Assembly: GCF_012641515.1 (NCBI RefSeq)
Contig: NZ_JABAHY010000007.1
Location: 88,934-152,933 of the forward strand
Length of the DNA stretch: 64,000 nt
Direction of reading: 5' to 3'
Source: Nesterenkonia sedimenti
GTDB lineage: Bacteria; Actinomycetota; Actinomycetes; Actinomycetales; Micrococcaceae
The position numbers and the translations under genes were made by a program. Positions 39,995-47,615 of this stretch are shown piece by piece. Below the pieces are notes generated by a model. The model was given only the letters and a program-made list of their open reading frames with translations. It was not told the DNA's origin and ran no database searches. Each line of letters starts with the position of its first letter. Position 1 is the stretch's first letter.

Positions 39995-41217
39995 CGGGCT
40001 GCCTCCTGAGCCGGTGCGGTGCTGCGGGCTCGCAGCCACTGACGGACTTCATCTCCATCCGCGCCCAATCGGGGTGGGGCTTTGGTGTAGTGGGCCGGGG
40101 TGCGGCTGAAGGAGACTGGGTGTTTGATGGTGGGCACTGTCTCCTCGGCGCTGCCTGCTGGAACAACCGGGTTCAGTCCCAGGCGTTCGGCGAACTGCAC
40201 ACCTTCGCCGATATTGAGAATCGGCGCACAGGGGATCCCCTGTCCCTGGAGGACCTCGAACCAATGGTCAGCCGGCTGCTGAGCCAGGGCCTCAACCAGC
40301 AGCTCGCGCAGAGTCTCGCGATGCTGATTCCGTGCCTCCATGGAGGAGAACCGGGGGTCCTCGGCGGCCCATCCGAAGCTCAGGGCCTCAGCCAGGCGGG
40401 AGAACTGTCGGTCATTGCCGGCACAGATGATCAGTTCCTTATCCGCAGTGGGGAAGGGGCCATAGGGGTAGAGGCTGGGATGGTCATTGCCCAGCCGCTG
40501 CGGAACATTGCCGCAGGCGGCATAACCGGCGGTCTGATTGACCAGGCCGGAGAGGGCAGAGGAGAGCAGGTCCAGTTCCAGATGCTGACCCCGGCCGGAG
40601 ACGCTGCGTTCATGCAGGGCCGCCAGAATGCCGGTTGCTGCATGCAGCCCGGTGATCACATCGAACATCGCCACCCCGGCCCGCTGTGGCTGACGCTCCG
40701 GTGAGCCGGTGACCGACATCAGCCCGGAGAGTCCCTGAACCAGCAGGTCATAGCCGGGCATATCCTTGCCCCCGCCGCTGCCGAAACCGGTGATACTGGT
40801 GTGAATCAGCTGCGGATGCTTAGTGGTGGTCGTCTCGGCATCAAGCCCATAGCGGCTCAGACCACCTGGTTTGAAGTTTTCCACGAACACATCGGCCTGC
40901 CCGACCAGCTCATGGGCGGTGGCGAGGTCCTCGGGATCGCGCAGGTCCAGCACAATGGAATGCTTATTCCGGTTCACCGCGAGATAGTAGGTGCTCACCC
41001 CGTCACGCTCGGGCGGAATCCACGTCCGGGAGTCGTCCCCGGCAGGGGCCTCGACTTTGATCACTGTGGCACCCATATCGGCCAGCAGCATGGTGCAGTA
41101 CGGTCCGGCCAGGATTCGGGTGAAATCAGCGATGACGACGCCGCTCAGCGGCCCCTGGGGTGCCCCCGACTGAGATCCAGTCGAGGAGGCGCCCATGTGC
41201 TGGGATACATCCGGCAT
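39991..41217 (-). CDS. CaiB/BaiF class III CoA-transferase
   Basis: Transfers CoA between carboxylic acids (for example from succinyl-CoA) without ATP. It has 408 residues. The fold entry is VVIADFTRILAGPYCTMLLA and DMGATVIKVEAPAGDDSR. NRNKHSIVLDLRDP and VFVENFKPGG are family signatures, and the nucleophilic Asp is D157 in MPGYDLLVQGLSGLM. The ATG at 41217 is preceded by AAAGAGGAAAT; the in-frame start at 41250 lies in the regulatory gap. It is the first gene of a four-gene minus unit and divergent from the LysR gene, its probable regulator. It offers an alternative to the acyl-CoA ligase at 47616 for activating the imported acid. Confidence 0.9.
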   Translation of the reverse strand: MPDVSQHMGASSTGSQSGAPQGPLSGVVIADFTRILAGPYCTMLLADMGATVIKVEAPAGDDSRTWIPPERDGVSTYYLAVNRNKHSIVLDLRDPEDLATAHELVGQADVFVENFKPGGLSRYGLDAETTTTKHPQLIHTSITGFGSGGGKDMPGYDLLVQGLSGLMSVTGSPERQPQRAGVAMFDVITGLHAATGILAALHERSVSGRGQHLELDLLSSALSGLVNQTAGYAACGNVPQRLGNDHPSLYPYGPFPTADKELIICAGNDRQFSRLAEALSFGWAAEDPRFSSMEARNQHRETLRELLVEALAQQPADHWFEVLQGQGIPCAPILNIGEGVQFAERLGLNPVVPAGSAEETVPTIKHPVSFSRTPAHYTKAPPRLGADGDEVRQWLRARSTAPAQEAAR

Positions 41218-41252
41218 ATTTCCTCTTTCGTTCAGTGTGCTATGAACCACAG

Positions 41253-41296
41253 AATCACTGGTGATTACTGTCTGTCCAATACAAAATCGCGTGTAT
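41253..41296. promoter_or_regulatory. Candidate LysR-type operators between caiB and the LysR gene
   Basis: In the 111 bases between the divergent starts there are two dyads. AATCAC-TG-GTGATT is at 41253-41266 (6-bp arms, perfect). ATACA (41279-41283) faces TGTAT (41292-41296), giving ATAC-N10-GTAT. LysR-type regulators usually bind near their own divergent promoter, so these are reasonable operator candidates. The second resembles, with wider spacing, the dyad found at 47468-47486. Confidence 0.45.
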
Positions 41297-41328
41297 TCTG
41301 ATACCTAAAATGCAAGAGTAGGAGGGAT

Positions 41329-42237
41329 ATGGAAGTCCATCAGGCCCGGGCCTTTCTTGCGGTGGCCGAGGAGTTGCATTTCGGTCGGGCAGCAGCCAGG
41401 CTCAGAATGGCGCAGCCGCCGCTGAGCCGCCTGATCCGCCAGCTGGAACGCTCCATGGGCGCTACGCTCTTTGAACGCAGCACCCGCCATGTGGCACTGA
41501 CCTCGGCCGGACAGGCTCTCCTGGAAGATGCCCAGACCCTGGTCTCGGTCTCGGAGAACGCCAAACAGTCGGTGCGCAGCGCGATGACCGGTGAGACCGG
41601 CAGGGTCCGCCTGGGCTTCGCCGGGGCCTCGATCAACCGGCAGGTCGGCCAGCTGGCCCGAAATATCCGGGCAGTGCGTCCCGGTATCAATCTGGAGCTG
41701 CACAGTTCTCAGTTCTCCCATCTCGGGCTGCAGCGGGTTTTGGACGAATCTCTGGATCTGGTCATCGGTCGGTGGGACTTCCTGCCCCCAGGGATCGACT
41801 CCGCAGTCATCCGACTGGAGGAGCTGATGCTCGCTCTGCCGGAGTCTCATCCTTTGGCCGGCCGAGAGCAGGTCAGTATGTCCGAGCTCTCCCAGGAGCC
41901 CTGGATCGTCCTTCCCGCCGGGGCCGGTGCGGCCCTGCAGAACCGGCTGAACTCGCTGGCCATGGCTGCCGGCTATGTTCCCCGGGTGGTGCAGACTGCA
42001 CCGGACTCCTGGACTCTTGTGGTGCTGGTCGGAGCCGGGTTGGGCTGTGCGCTGACTCTGGACTCGGTCCGGGACAATATCGCCTCTGATGGTGTCTCCT
42101 TCATCCCGGTGGCCGACGGTGGTCAGCCCCTCGAGGTGCGGATGATCTGGCGGGCTGCCGATACCAGTCCAGCCCTGCGCGCAGTGGTGGATCTGGCTGA
42201 GCGGATGTTCCCCGATCCCCGGAACGTCGAACACTGA
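41329..42237 (+). CDS. LysR-type transcriptional regulator
   Basis: A 302-residue regulator. The N-terminal winged helix reads MEVHQARAFLAVAEELHFGR, AAARLRMAQPPLSRLIRQLE and GATLFERSTRHVALTSAGQA. The C-terminal periplasmic-binding-like effector domain begins at about residue 90 (GRVRLGFAGASINRQ). AGGAGGGAT precedes the ATG. It is divergent from the caiB unit and convergent with the hydroxyacyl-CoA dehydrogenase unit, so it sits between both minus operons and is the obvious candidate controller of the island, probably responding to the imported acid or its CoA ester. Confidence 0.9.
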   Translation: MEVHQARAFLAVAEELHFGRAAARLRMAQPPLSRLIRQLERSMGATLFERSTRHVALTSAGQALLEDAQTLVSVSENAKQSVRSAMTGETGRVRLGFAGASINRQVGQLARNIRAVRPGINLELHSSQFSHLGLQRVLDESLDLVIGRWDFLPPGIDSAVIRLEELMLALPESHPLAGREQVSMSELSQEPWIVLPAGAGAALQNRLNSLAMAAGYVPRVVQTAPDSWTLVVLVGAGLGCALTLDSVRDNIASDGVSFIPVADGGQPLEVRMIWRAADTSPALRAVVDLAERMFPDPRNVEH

Positions 42238-42253
42238 GGCACCCGGTTCCGGT

Positions 42254-43141
42254 TCAGGACTCGTAGCTGTACCAGCCGTGGCCGCTCTTACGGCCATAAC
42301 GGCCTGCCTCATAGAGCTCTTTGACGGCGGGGTCGGGCAGGGATGCGGGGTCGCCGGTCTGTTCGTATTCGGCCAGCCGGATCAGATAGACCACGTCGAT
42401 GCCGACCAGATCCATCAGCTCGAAGGGGCCCATCGGGTGGCCCAGGGCGGTTTTGGCCGCAGTGTCGATGTCCTGGAAGTCCACGATCCCCTTGTTGTAG
42501 AGATCCAGGGCCTCCTTGCGCAGGGCGTTGAGCAGCCGGTTGGCCACGAAACCGGGGACCTCTTTATGCAGCTGCACCGGATCCTTGCCCATGGCCTCGG
42601 CCAGGGCAGTGGTGGTGGCCACGGTCTCGGACGAGGTCTGGGGGTTGGGCACGACCTCAACGCATTTCATCACCAGGGCGGGGTTGAAGAAGTGCATATT
42701 GCAGACCTTCTCCGGCCGGTTGGTCGCCTCCGCGATCCGGGAGGAGACGATATTGGAGGAGTTGGTGGCCAGGATGGTGTGCGGTGGGCAGAGCTCATCC
42801 AGCTCACTGAAGAGACTCTTTTTGATCCCGAGATCCTCCACTGCGGCCTCGATGACGAAATCGCTCTGCTTCACCGCAGCATCCCGATCAGTGGTCAGGT
42901 TCATCCGGTCCCAGGTGGCATCGACCTCATCCTGACTCCGCCGGCCTTTCTGCACATCCCGGTCGAGGCGTTTGGCCAAGCTGGTGCGTGCCTGCTCGAG
43001 CTGCTGTTCTTTGATATCGATGAGGTCAGTGCTGAACCCTGCCAGGGCGGCGACCATGGCGATCTGGGCGCCCATTGTGCCGGCACCGATGACGCTGACC
43101 CGGTTGATCTCTGAGGCGGTAGTGCTCTGGGTTTCTGTCAA
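42254..43141 (-). CDS. 3-hydroxyacyl-CoA dehydrogenase (HbdH/PaaH type)
   Basis: Oxidises (S)-3-hydroxyacyl-CoA to 3-ketoacyl-CoA with NAD. It has 295 residues. The Rossmann motif GAGTMGAQIAMVAALAGF is near residue 19; ATNSSNIVSSRIAEATNRPE and KVCNMHFFNPALVMKCVEVV hold the catalytic Ser/His region; the C-terminal domain includes VPGFVANRLLNALRKEALDL. The start is taken as TTG at 43141 because AAGGAG lies 6 bases upstream; the frame stays open to 43207 inside the hydratase gene but without a ribosome-binding site. Single-domain enzymes like this prefer short chains. It is the last gene of the TAXI-TRAP-hydratase-dehydrogenase unit. Confidence 0.9.
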   Translation of the reverse strand: MTETQSTTASEINRVSVIGAGTMGAQIAMVAALAGFSTDLIDIKEQQLEQARTSLAKRLDRDVQKGRRSQDEVDATWDRMNLTTDRDAAVKQSDFVIEAAVEDLGIKKSLFSELDELCPPHTILATNSSNIVSSRIAEATNRPEKVCNMHFFNPALVMKCVEVVPNPQTSSETVATTTALAEAMGKDPVQLHKEVPGFVANRLLNALRKEALDLYNKGIVDFQDIDTAAKTALGHPMGPFELMDLVGIDVVYLIRLAEYEQTGDPASLPDPAVKELYEAGRYGRKSGHGWYSYES

Positions 43142-43151
43142 GACGATCTCC

Positions 43152-43976
43152 TTAGCTGTGCTCGGCGGTGTCGGCATCGGGACGGAAATTCGGCCGGCGC
43201 TTCTCAATGAAGGCCCTGGTGCCCTCAGCCTTCTCTTCGGTGCTGTAGAGCACCGCCTGGGCGAGGCGTTCCAGCAGCATTCCGGTGCTGGGATTGACGG
43301 TGAAACCGTGTTGGACCACAGTCTTGGCCAGCTCTACCGCCAGTGGGCCGCGGGCCAGGATGCTCTCGGCACGGCGCAGGGCCGCCTCCTTCAGCTCTTC
43401 CGGTTCCACAACCTCGGAGACCAGCCCCCAGGACAGTGCCTCCTCAGCGCGGATTCGCCGGCCGGTGAGAATCACATCGGTGGCCCGGCCGATGCCCACG
43501 ATCTTGGCCAGTCGCTGGGTGCCTCCGGCGGCGGGGATGATGCCCAGGCCGGTCTCGGGAAGGGCGAACTGGGCGTTGCTGGAAGCGATGCGGATATCGC
43601 AGGCCAGGGCCAGCTCATGGCCTCCTCCGAAGGCATAGCCGTTGACCGCGGCGATTGTGGGTTTGGGGAAGTTCTCGATCCGCTCATAGAGCCGCTGCAT
43701 GGTCGCAGCCAGCCCGTCCACCGGGGTGCGCTGGGCCAGCTCATTGATATCGGCACCGGCTACGAAGGCCTTCTCTCCGGCGCCGGTGAAGATCACCAGG
43801 TGGGTCTCGGCGTCGTCGTGGATTTCATCCAGTGCCGCAGAGACCTCGGCAAGAACCTGACGGTTCATCGCATTGCGGGACTCCGGACGGTTGATGGTGA
43901 TCCAGGCGATCCCGGCACTGCGTTCAACAGCGATCAGTTCAGGGGCTGCTGATGTGGATGCGCTCGAGGTGCTCAT
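43152..43976 (-). CDS. Enoyl-CoA hydratase/crotonase
   Basis: Adds water to a 2-enoyl-CoA. It has 274 residues of the crotonase family. The oxyanion hole motifs are FVAGADINEL and AFGGGHELALACDIRI. Both catalytic glutamates of classical hydratase are present: E121 (GGHELA) and E141 (ALPETGLGIIPAAGGTQRL), supporting real hydratase activity rather than an isomerase or hydrolase variant. The ATG overlaps the stop of the TRAP permease gene (ATGA), tying uptake and catabolism into one unit. Confidence 0.92.
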   Translation of the reverse strand: MSTSSASTSAAPELIAVERSAGIAWITINRPESRNAMNRQVLAEVSAALDEIHDDAETHLVIFTGAGEKAFVAGADINELAQRTPVDGLAATMQRLYERIENFPKPTIAAVNGYAFGGGHELALACDIRIASSNAQFALPETGLGIIPAAGGTQRLAKIVGIGRATDVILTGRRIRAEEALSWGLVSEVVEPEELKEAALRRAESILARGPLAVELAKTVVQHGFTVNPSTGMLLERLAQAVLYSTEEKAEGTRAFIEKRRPNFRPDADTAEHS

Positions 43977-46108
43977 ACGTTCTCCTCCTGGTCAGTCTCA
44001 GTTCGGGTGGCAGATTCGGCCCCGGTAATTGGTGCAGCACCGGAGCGTTTGGACAGATAGGTGATTGCAGCTGCGGCTGCGACCAGACCGATACCGGTCA
44101 CCGCCGCCCAGAGCATGGGCAGGAACAGCAGCGCTCCGCCGACGCCCAGCATCAGCCGGGCTGGCCAGCCCAGGACATACTCCACAGCCGGCAGCCACCC
44201 GTTGATGGAGCTGGCGATGGCGACCACGCCGATGAGGCTCAGCGCGAAGGCCGAGAGGACCTCGGTGACAGTTCCCTGGGCCACCAGAGCCGGGTTCAGG
44301 GCAAAACCGAAGGGCACAATGTATTTGGCCGCGCCCAGTTTCATCGCGGTCAGACAGGTAGCCATGGCCGAGGCCTTGGAGATACTGGCCGCGGCGAAGG
44401 CTGCCAGACCCACCGGGGGAGTGATGTAGGAGACCGAGGCCCAATAGATCACAAAGAGGTGGGCGGCAATGGGGTCCACGCCCAGGGCGGTGACTGCTGG
44501 GACCATCACAATCGCCAGGAAGACATAGGCAGCTGAGATGGTCAGTCCCATACCGAGCACGAAGCAGACCACTGCACCGGCGATCAGGATCAGGATGAGG
44601 TTATCGCCGACCAGGGCCACCAGATCTCGGGAGAGGGACAGTGCAACACCGGTGGCCGAAAGTCCGCCGAGGATCAGACCCACACCGGCGATCAGCCCGA
44701 TGATCTGACCCAGGGTCTTACCGGCGTCCAGCAGCATGGCGGTGAACTGTTTAGGGCCGAAGCTCAGTCCCGGTTTCAGGAAGGCGATCACCAGCAGGAT
44801 GCCCACAATCCAGTAGGGAACCTGAGCTTCGGAGCCGGCGCTGAAGAGCATAATGGTCAGCACCACCAGCGAGGCGATATACGGCCAACCGGCCAGCAGG
44901 GCCGCACCCACTCGGGGAAGCAGATCCTTGGAGGTTCCGGCCAGACCCTCGCGGGCGGCGTAGCCGTCGATCTGGATGAAGATGCACAGGAAGTACAGCA
45001 CTGCCGGGATGGTCGCGGCGATCAGCACCTCGGTGTAGCTGACTCCGACGAAGGAGACCATCAGGAAGGCCACAGTTCCCATAATCGGGGGAGTGATGGA
45101 ACCGCCCGATGCCGCAGTGGCCTCCACTGCACCGGCCATCCGGGCGCTGAAGCCGGATTTCTTCATCGCCGGGATAGTCATCGGCCCGGTGGTGAGCACA
45201 TTGGAGACCGCGGAACCGCTCATCATGCCCAGGGTGGCCGAACTGGCCACCGAGACCTTGGCCGAGCCGCCGCGGTAACGGCCGAAGATCGCCATCGAGA
45301 GGTTATGGAAGAAGTCAGCGCCACCGGTGTGCTGCAGCACGATGCCGAAGAGCAGGAAGCCGATCAGTATGGAGCCCACAGTCTCCATGGGCAGACCCAG
45401 GATGCTTTCGGGGCCCATCGCGTGAACCTGGGCCAGCGTGGTGACGTCATAGGGGATGCCCTGCAGGATCGCGAAGGGAATCCCCTCGGCGATCAGCGGG
45501 TAGAGGGATAGGGCCAGCGCCAGGGCGGCGACGATCCAGCTGGAACTGCGACGCAGGGCCTCTAAGACCACCAGCCAGAGCACAAAGCTCAGCACGGTCG
45601 CGGTGGTCGGGGCGATGAACTCCCAGCCGTATTCCTGAATCTCGACCCCGTTGACCGCGAAATAGCCGCAGGTGAGGATCGTGGCCACCACAATGAGGCA
45701 GTCGTACCAGGGGACACCGGTGCGGGGGCTCGCCTGGGCTGCGGCAGCCGGCTGAGCTTCGGCAGCTGCCTCGGTCTCGTCTCCGCCGTCAGTCTCGGTG
45801 TCCTTGGCCTTGCGCAGCGGCCAGACGATGAACACGATCGGCAGGAAGCAGGCCAGCAGCAGATAGAGATAGGAATTGGTCAGAATGGCCAGCCCGCCTA
45901 AGTTCCAGAAGAAGACCTGGTTCATCGACAGCAGCACGCCGACGACAGTCAGCGCGATGACCACAACGCTCCAGAAGCGGGTCAGCCGTGGGTTCTTGGC
46001 CGCAGTGGTGGCGATGAGCTTCTGCACATCCCCGCCGGAGGGCTGCTGGGCGCGGTCCTGACCATCGGTGGCCCGCGTGGAGACCTCTTCGGTGGTGGTT
46101 GTCATCAT
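43973..46108 (-). CDS. TRAP transporter fused permease (TAXI type)
   Basis: A 711-residue membrane protein fusing the small (DctQ-like) and large (DctM-like) TRAP subunits, as is usual for TAXI systems. The N-terminus has a short cytoplasmic segment, then hydrophobic helices (SVVVIALTVVGVLLSMNQVF and others) and an acidic Ala-rich loop (DTETDGGDETEAAAEAQPAA). The large-subunit core includes GRYRGGSAKVSVASSATLGM, SGSAVSNVLTTGPMTIPAMK and VEATAASGGSITPPIMGTVA. It drives ion-coupled import of a carboxylate delivered by the TAXI protein. Its start overlaps the TAXI gene stop and its stop overlaps the hydratase start. Confidence 0.9.
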   Translation of the reverse strand: MMTTTTEEVSTRATDGQDRAQQPSGGDVQKLIATTAAKNPRLTRFWSVVVIALTVVGVLLSMNQVFFWNLGGLAILTNSYLYLLLACFLPIVFIVWPLRKAKDTETDGGDETEAAAEAQPAAAAQASPRTGVPWYDCLIVVATILTCGYFAVNGVEIQEYGWEFIAPTTATVLSFVLWLVVLEALRRSSSWIVAALALALSLYPLIAEGIPFAILQGIPYDVTTLAQVHAMGPESILGLPMETVGSILIGFLLFGIVLQHTGGADFFHNLSMAIFGRYRGGSAKVSVASSATLGMMSGSAVSNVLTTGPMTIPAMKKSGFSARMAGAVEATAASGGSITPPIMGTVAFLMVSFVGVSYTEVLIAATIPAVLYFLCIFIQIDGYAAREGLAGTSKDLLPRVGAALLAGWPYIASLVVLTIMLFSAGSEAQVPYWIVGILLVIAFLKPGLSFGPKQFTAMLLDAGKTLGQIIGLIAGVGLILGGLSATGVALSLSRDLVALVGDNLILILIAGAVVCFVLGMGLTISAAYVFLAIVMVPAVTALGVDPIAAHLFVIYWASVSYITPPVGLAAFAAASISKASAMATCLTAMKLGAAKYIVPFGFALNPALVAQGTVTEVLSAFALSLIGVVAIASSINGWLPAVEYVLGWPARLMLGVGGALLFLPMLWAAVTGIGLVAAAAAITYLSKRSGAAPITGAESATRTETDQEENV

Positions 46109-47358
46109 CCGGCTCCGTTCTGCTCTGCGTCGTCGTCATCGCCGTCTGTCTGCCCGTCATCGGAATCGCGGCGGTTCTGCTCGTCCATGGGGTCGGGCAC
46201 ATCGTCGACACTGGGCAGGGAGGGCAGATTCTCGTATTTCCAGTCCACCCACCGTTGAGCCAGATCCTCGGCATCGGAGTTGTTCTCCAGGAAGGAGGGC
46301 CAGGCATCAGCCATGAGCTCCTCGCGCTCCAGCAGGGCGTCCTGGCGGGCCTGCAGATCCGGGGTCCAGCGGCCGATCCGCTCGAAGAAGGCCACAGAAC
46401 TTTCATGGAAGGGCACCACCATGGGATCCAGCAGCACCACATCCCGATGGAAGTTCTGCGCATCCGGGGTGACGTCCTTGAAATGGTCGAAGAGCTCATC
46501 GATGTAGTCGATCAGCTGGGCGACCTCGTCGGCGGGCCGGTCGGCCAGTGTGGTCAGCGGAATCGTGTACTGCATATTCACCGCTGATTCCCCCGGCTCC
46601 ATACCGGCACCATCGGTGAACTCCCCGGGGCGGACCATAGGTGCCAGTTCCTCCCAGGTGCTGTAGCGGGATTCATCATCGCCGCCGAGGTCCAACCACC
46701 GGACCGGGTACTGGGAGGCCAGCTCCTCAATATTGGAACCGACCGTATTGTGGTAGAGCGCATCCAGCTGTCCGGTGCGCAGGGCCTCGACCTGTTCGGA
46801 GTATGAGATGTCCACCTGGACGACGTCCTCGCCGGTGAGTCCTCCGTAATTCAGGATGGCCTCGAGTTTGCGGTTCATCGAGGTGCTGGCGGTCAGCCGC
46901 GGATAGCGCCGACCCTCGAGGTCGCTGACCGTTTCGATACCGCTGTCCTCGCGGACCAGCACACCGTAGTTACCCGGCGGGGTCCAGACCTGGCGGAGTC
47001 GTTGCGGGCCCCACGTCTCGGAGGCGAACTCATCATTGCCCTCGAAGGCGTAGTAGTACTCATCGCCAGCGCGGGCGTAGTCCGCGGTGCCGTTGATCAG
47101 AGGCGCCAGCCGGCCGATACCGGTATCAGAGGTCATCAATCGCACCGGAATGCCGACTTCGCTGGTGAGTGTATTGGCCACAGCAGCGAGGTCGTTATAG
47201 GTACCGGTGCCGATGCCATAAGTCGACCAGACGAACTGCCGGGGCAGCGCGGAGTTGGTGGCAGCAGGTGCGCCTGCTGCACAGCTGCTCAGGGAGGCCG
47301 CCGCGGCAAGTCCGGCCGCGCCCGCCAGGAAGCTGCGGCGGCTGAAGTGGATGGTCAA
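46105..47358 (-). CDS. TAXI-family TRAP solute-binding lipoprotein
   Basis: The extracytoplasmic receptor of the adjoining permease, 417 residues. The N-terminus FSRRSFLAGAAGLAAAASLS followed by SCAAG combines a twin-arginine motif with a lipobox, pointing to Tat export and lipidation. TAXI features are FVWSTYGIGTGTYNDLAAVA near 45-65, TSDTGIGRLAPLINGTADYA and later YTIPLTTLADRPADEV. The C-terminus is an acidic, low-complexity tail (DDGQTDGDDDDAEQNG). The start is a TTG at 47358 preceded by GGGAG. It is the first gene of the TAXI-TRAP-hydratase-dehydrogenase unit and divergent from the CoA ligase gene. The ligand is unknown. Confidence 0.88.
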   Translation of the reverse strand: MTIHFSRRSFLAGAAGLAAAASLSSCAAGAPAATNSALPRQFVWSTYGIGTGTYNDLAAVANTLTSEVGIPVRLMTSDTGIGRLAPLINGTADYARAGDEYYYAFEGNDEFASETWGPQRLRQVWTPPGNYGVLVREDSGIETVSDLEGRRYPRLTASTSMNRKLEAILNYGGLTGEDVVQVDISYSEQVEALRTGQLDALYHNTVGSNIEELASQYPVRWLDLGGDDESRYSTWEELAPMVRPGEFTDGAGMEPGESAVNMQYTIPLTTLADRPADEVAQLIDYIDELFDHFKDVTPDAQNFHRDVVLLDPMVVPFHESSVAFFERIGRWTPDLQARQDALLEREELMADAWPSFLENNSDAEDLAQRWVDWKYENLPSLPSVDDVPDPMDEQNRRDSDDGQTDGDDDDAEQNGAG

Positions 47359-47467
47359 AATAATCTCCCGTGACGTTGACTGTCATGGCTTGTGATCCCA
47401 GTCACGCATCTGGGCCTCCACTATTCATATCCCTGAATGTATGACTCAGGCCACTATTACGGGGTAC

Positions 47468-47486
47468 TGATACTCAGGGGGTATCA
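47468..47486. promoter_or_regulatory. Perfect LysR-type dyad (TGATAC-N7-GTATCA) in the TAXI/ligase divergent region
   Basis: TGATAC (47468-47473) and GTATCA (47481-47486) flank seven bases. This contains ATAC-N7-GTAT, the consensus of the CatM/BenM branch of LysR regulators, and satisfies T-N11-A. It lies 110 bases from the TAXI start and 130 bases from the ligase start, where a regulator could act on both directions. The rest of the 257-base gap holds nothing I recognise apart from the GGAGGAGAAGGAA ribosome-binding site of the ligase. Confidence 0.6.
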
Positions 47487-47615
47487 AGTAGGTGGGGAGA
47501 TGGTAATAGCCCCCGGCTTTGATTGCCTCCGACCCCGCCTGGTGATTGTGTGTTGTGAGTCACTCCCTTGAGTGTGGGAGTGGGTGATGCATACCCCCGG
47601 AGGAGAAGGAACTCA

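Noticed and set aside
37092-43976. Annotation of the island as a glutarate degradation locus
   Set aside because: Gene content fits, but the dehydrogenase lacks the Arg and Ser that bind the glutaryl carboxylate, so the name would be misleading.
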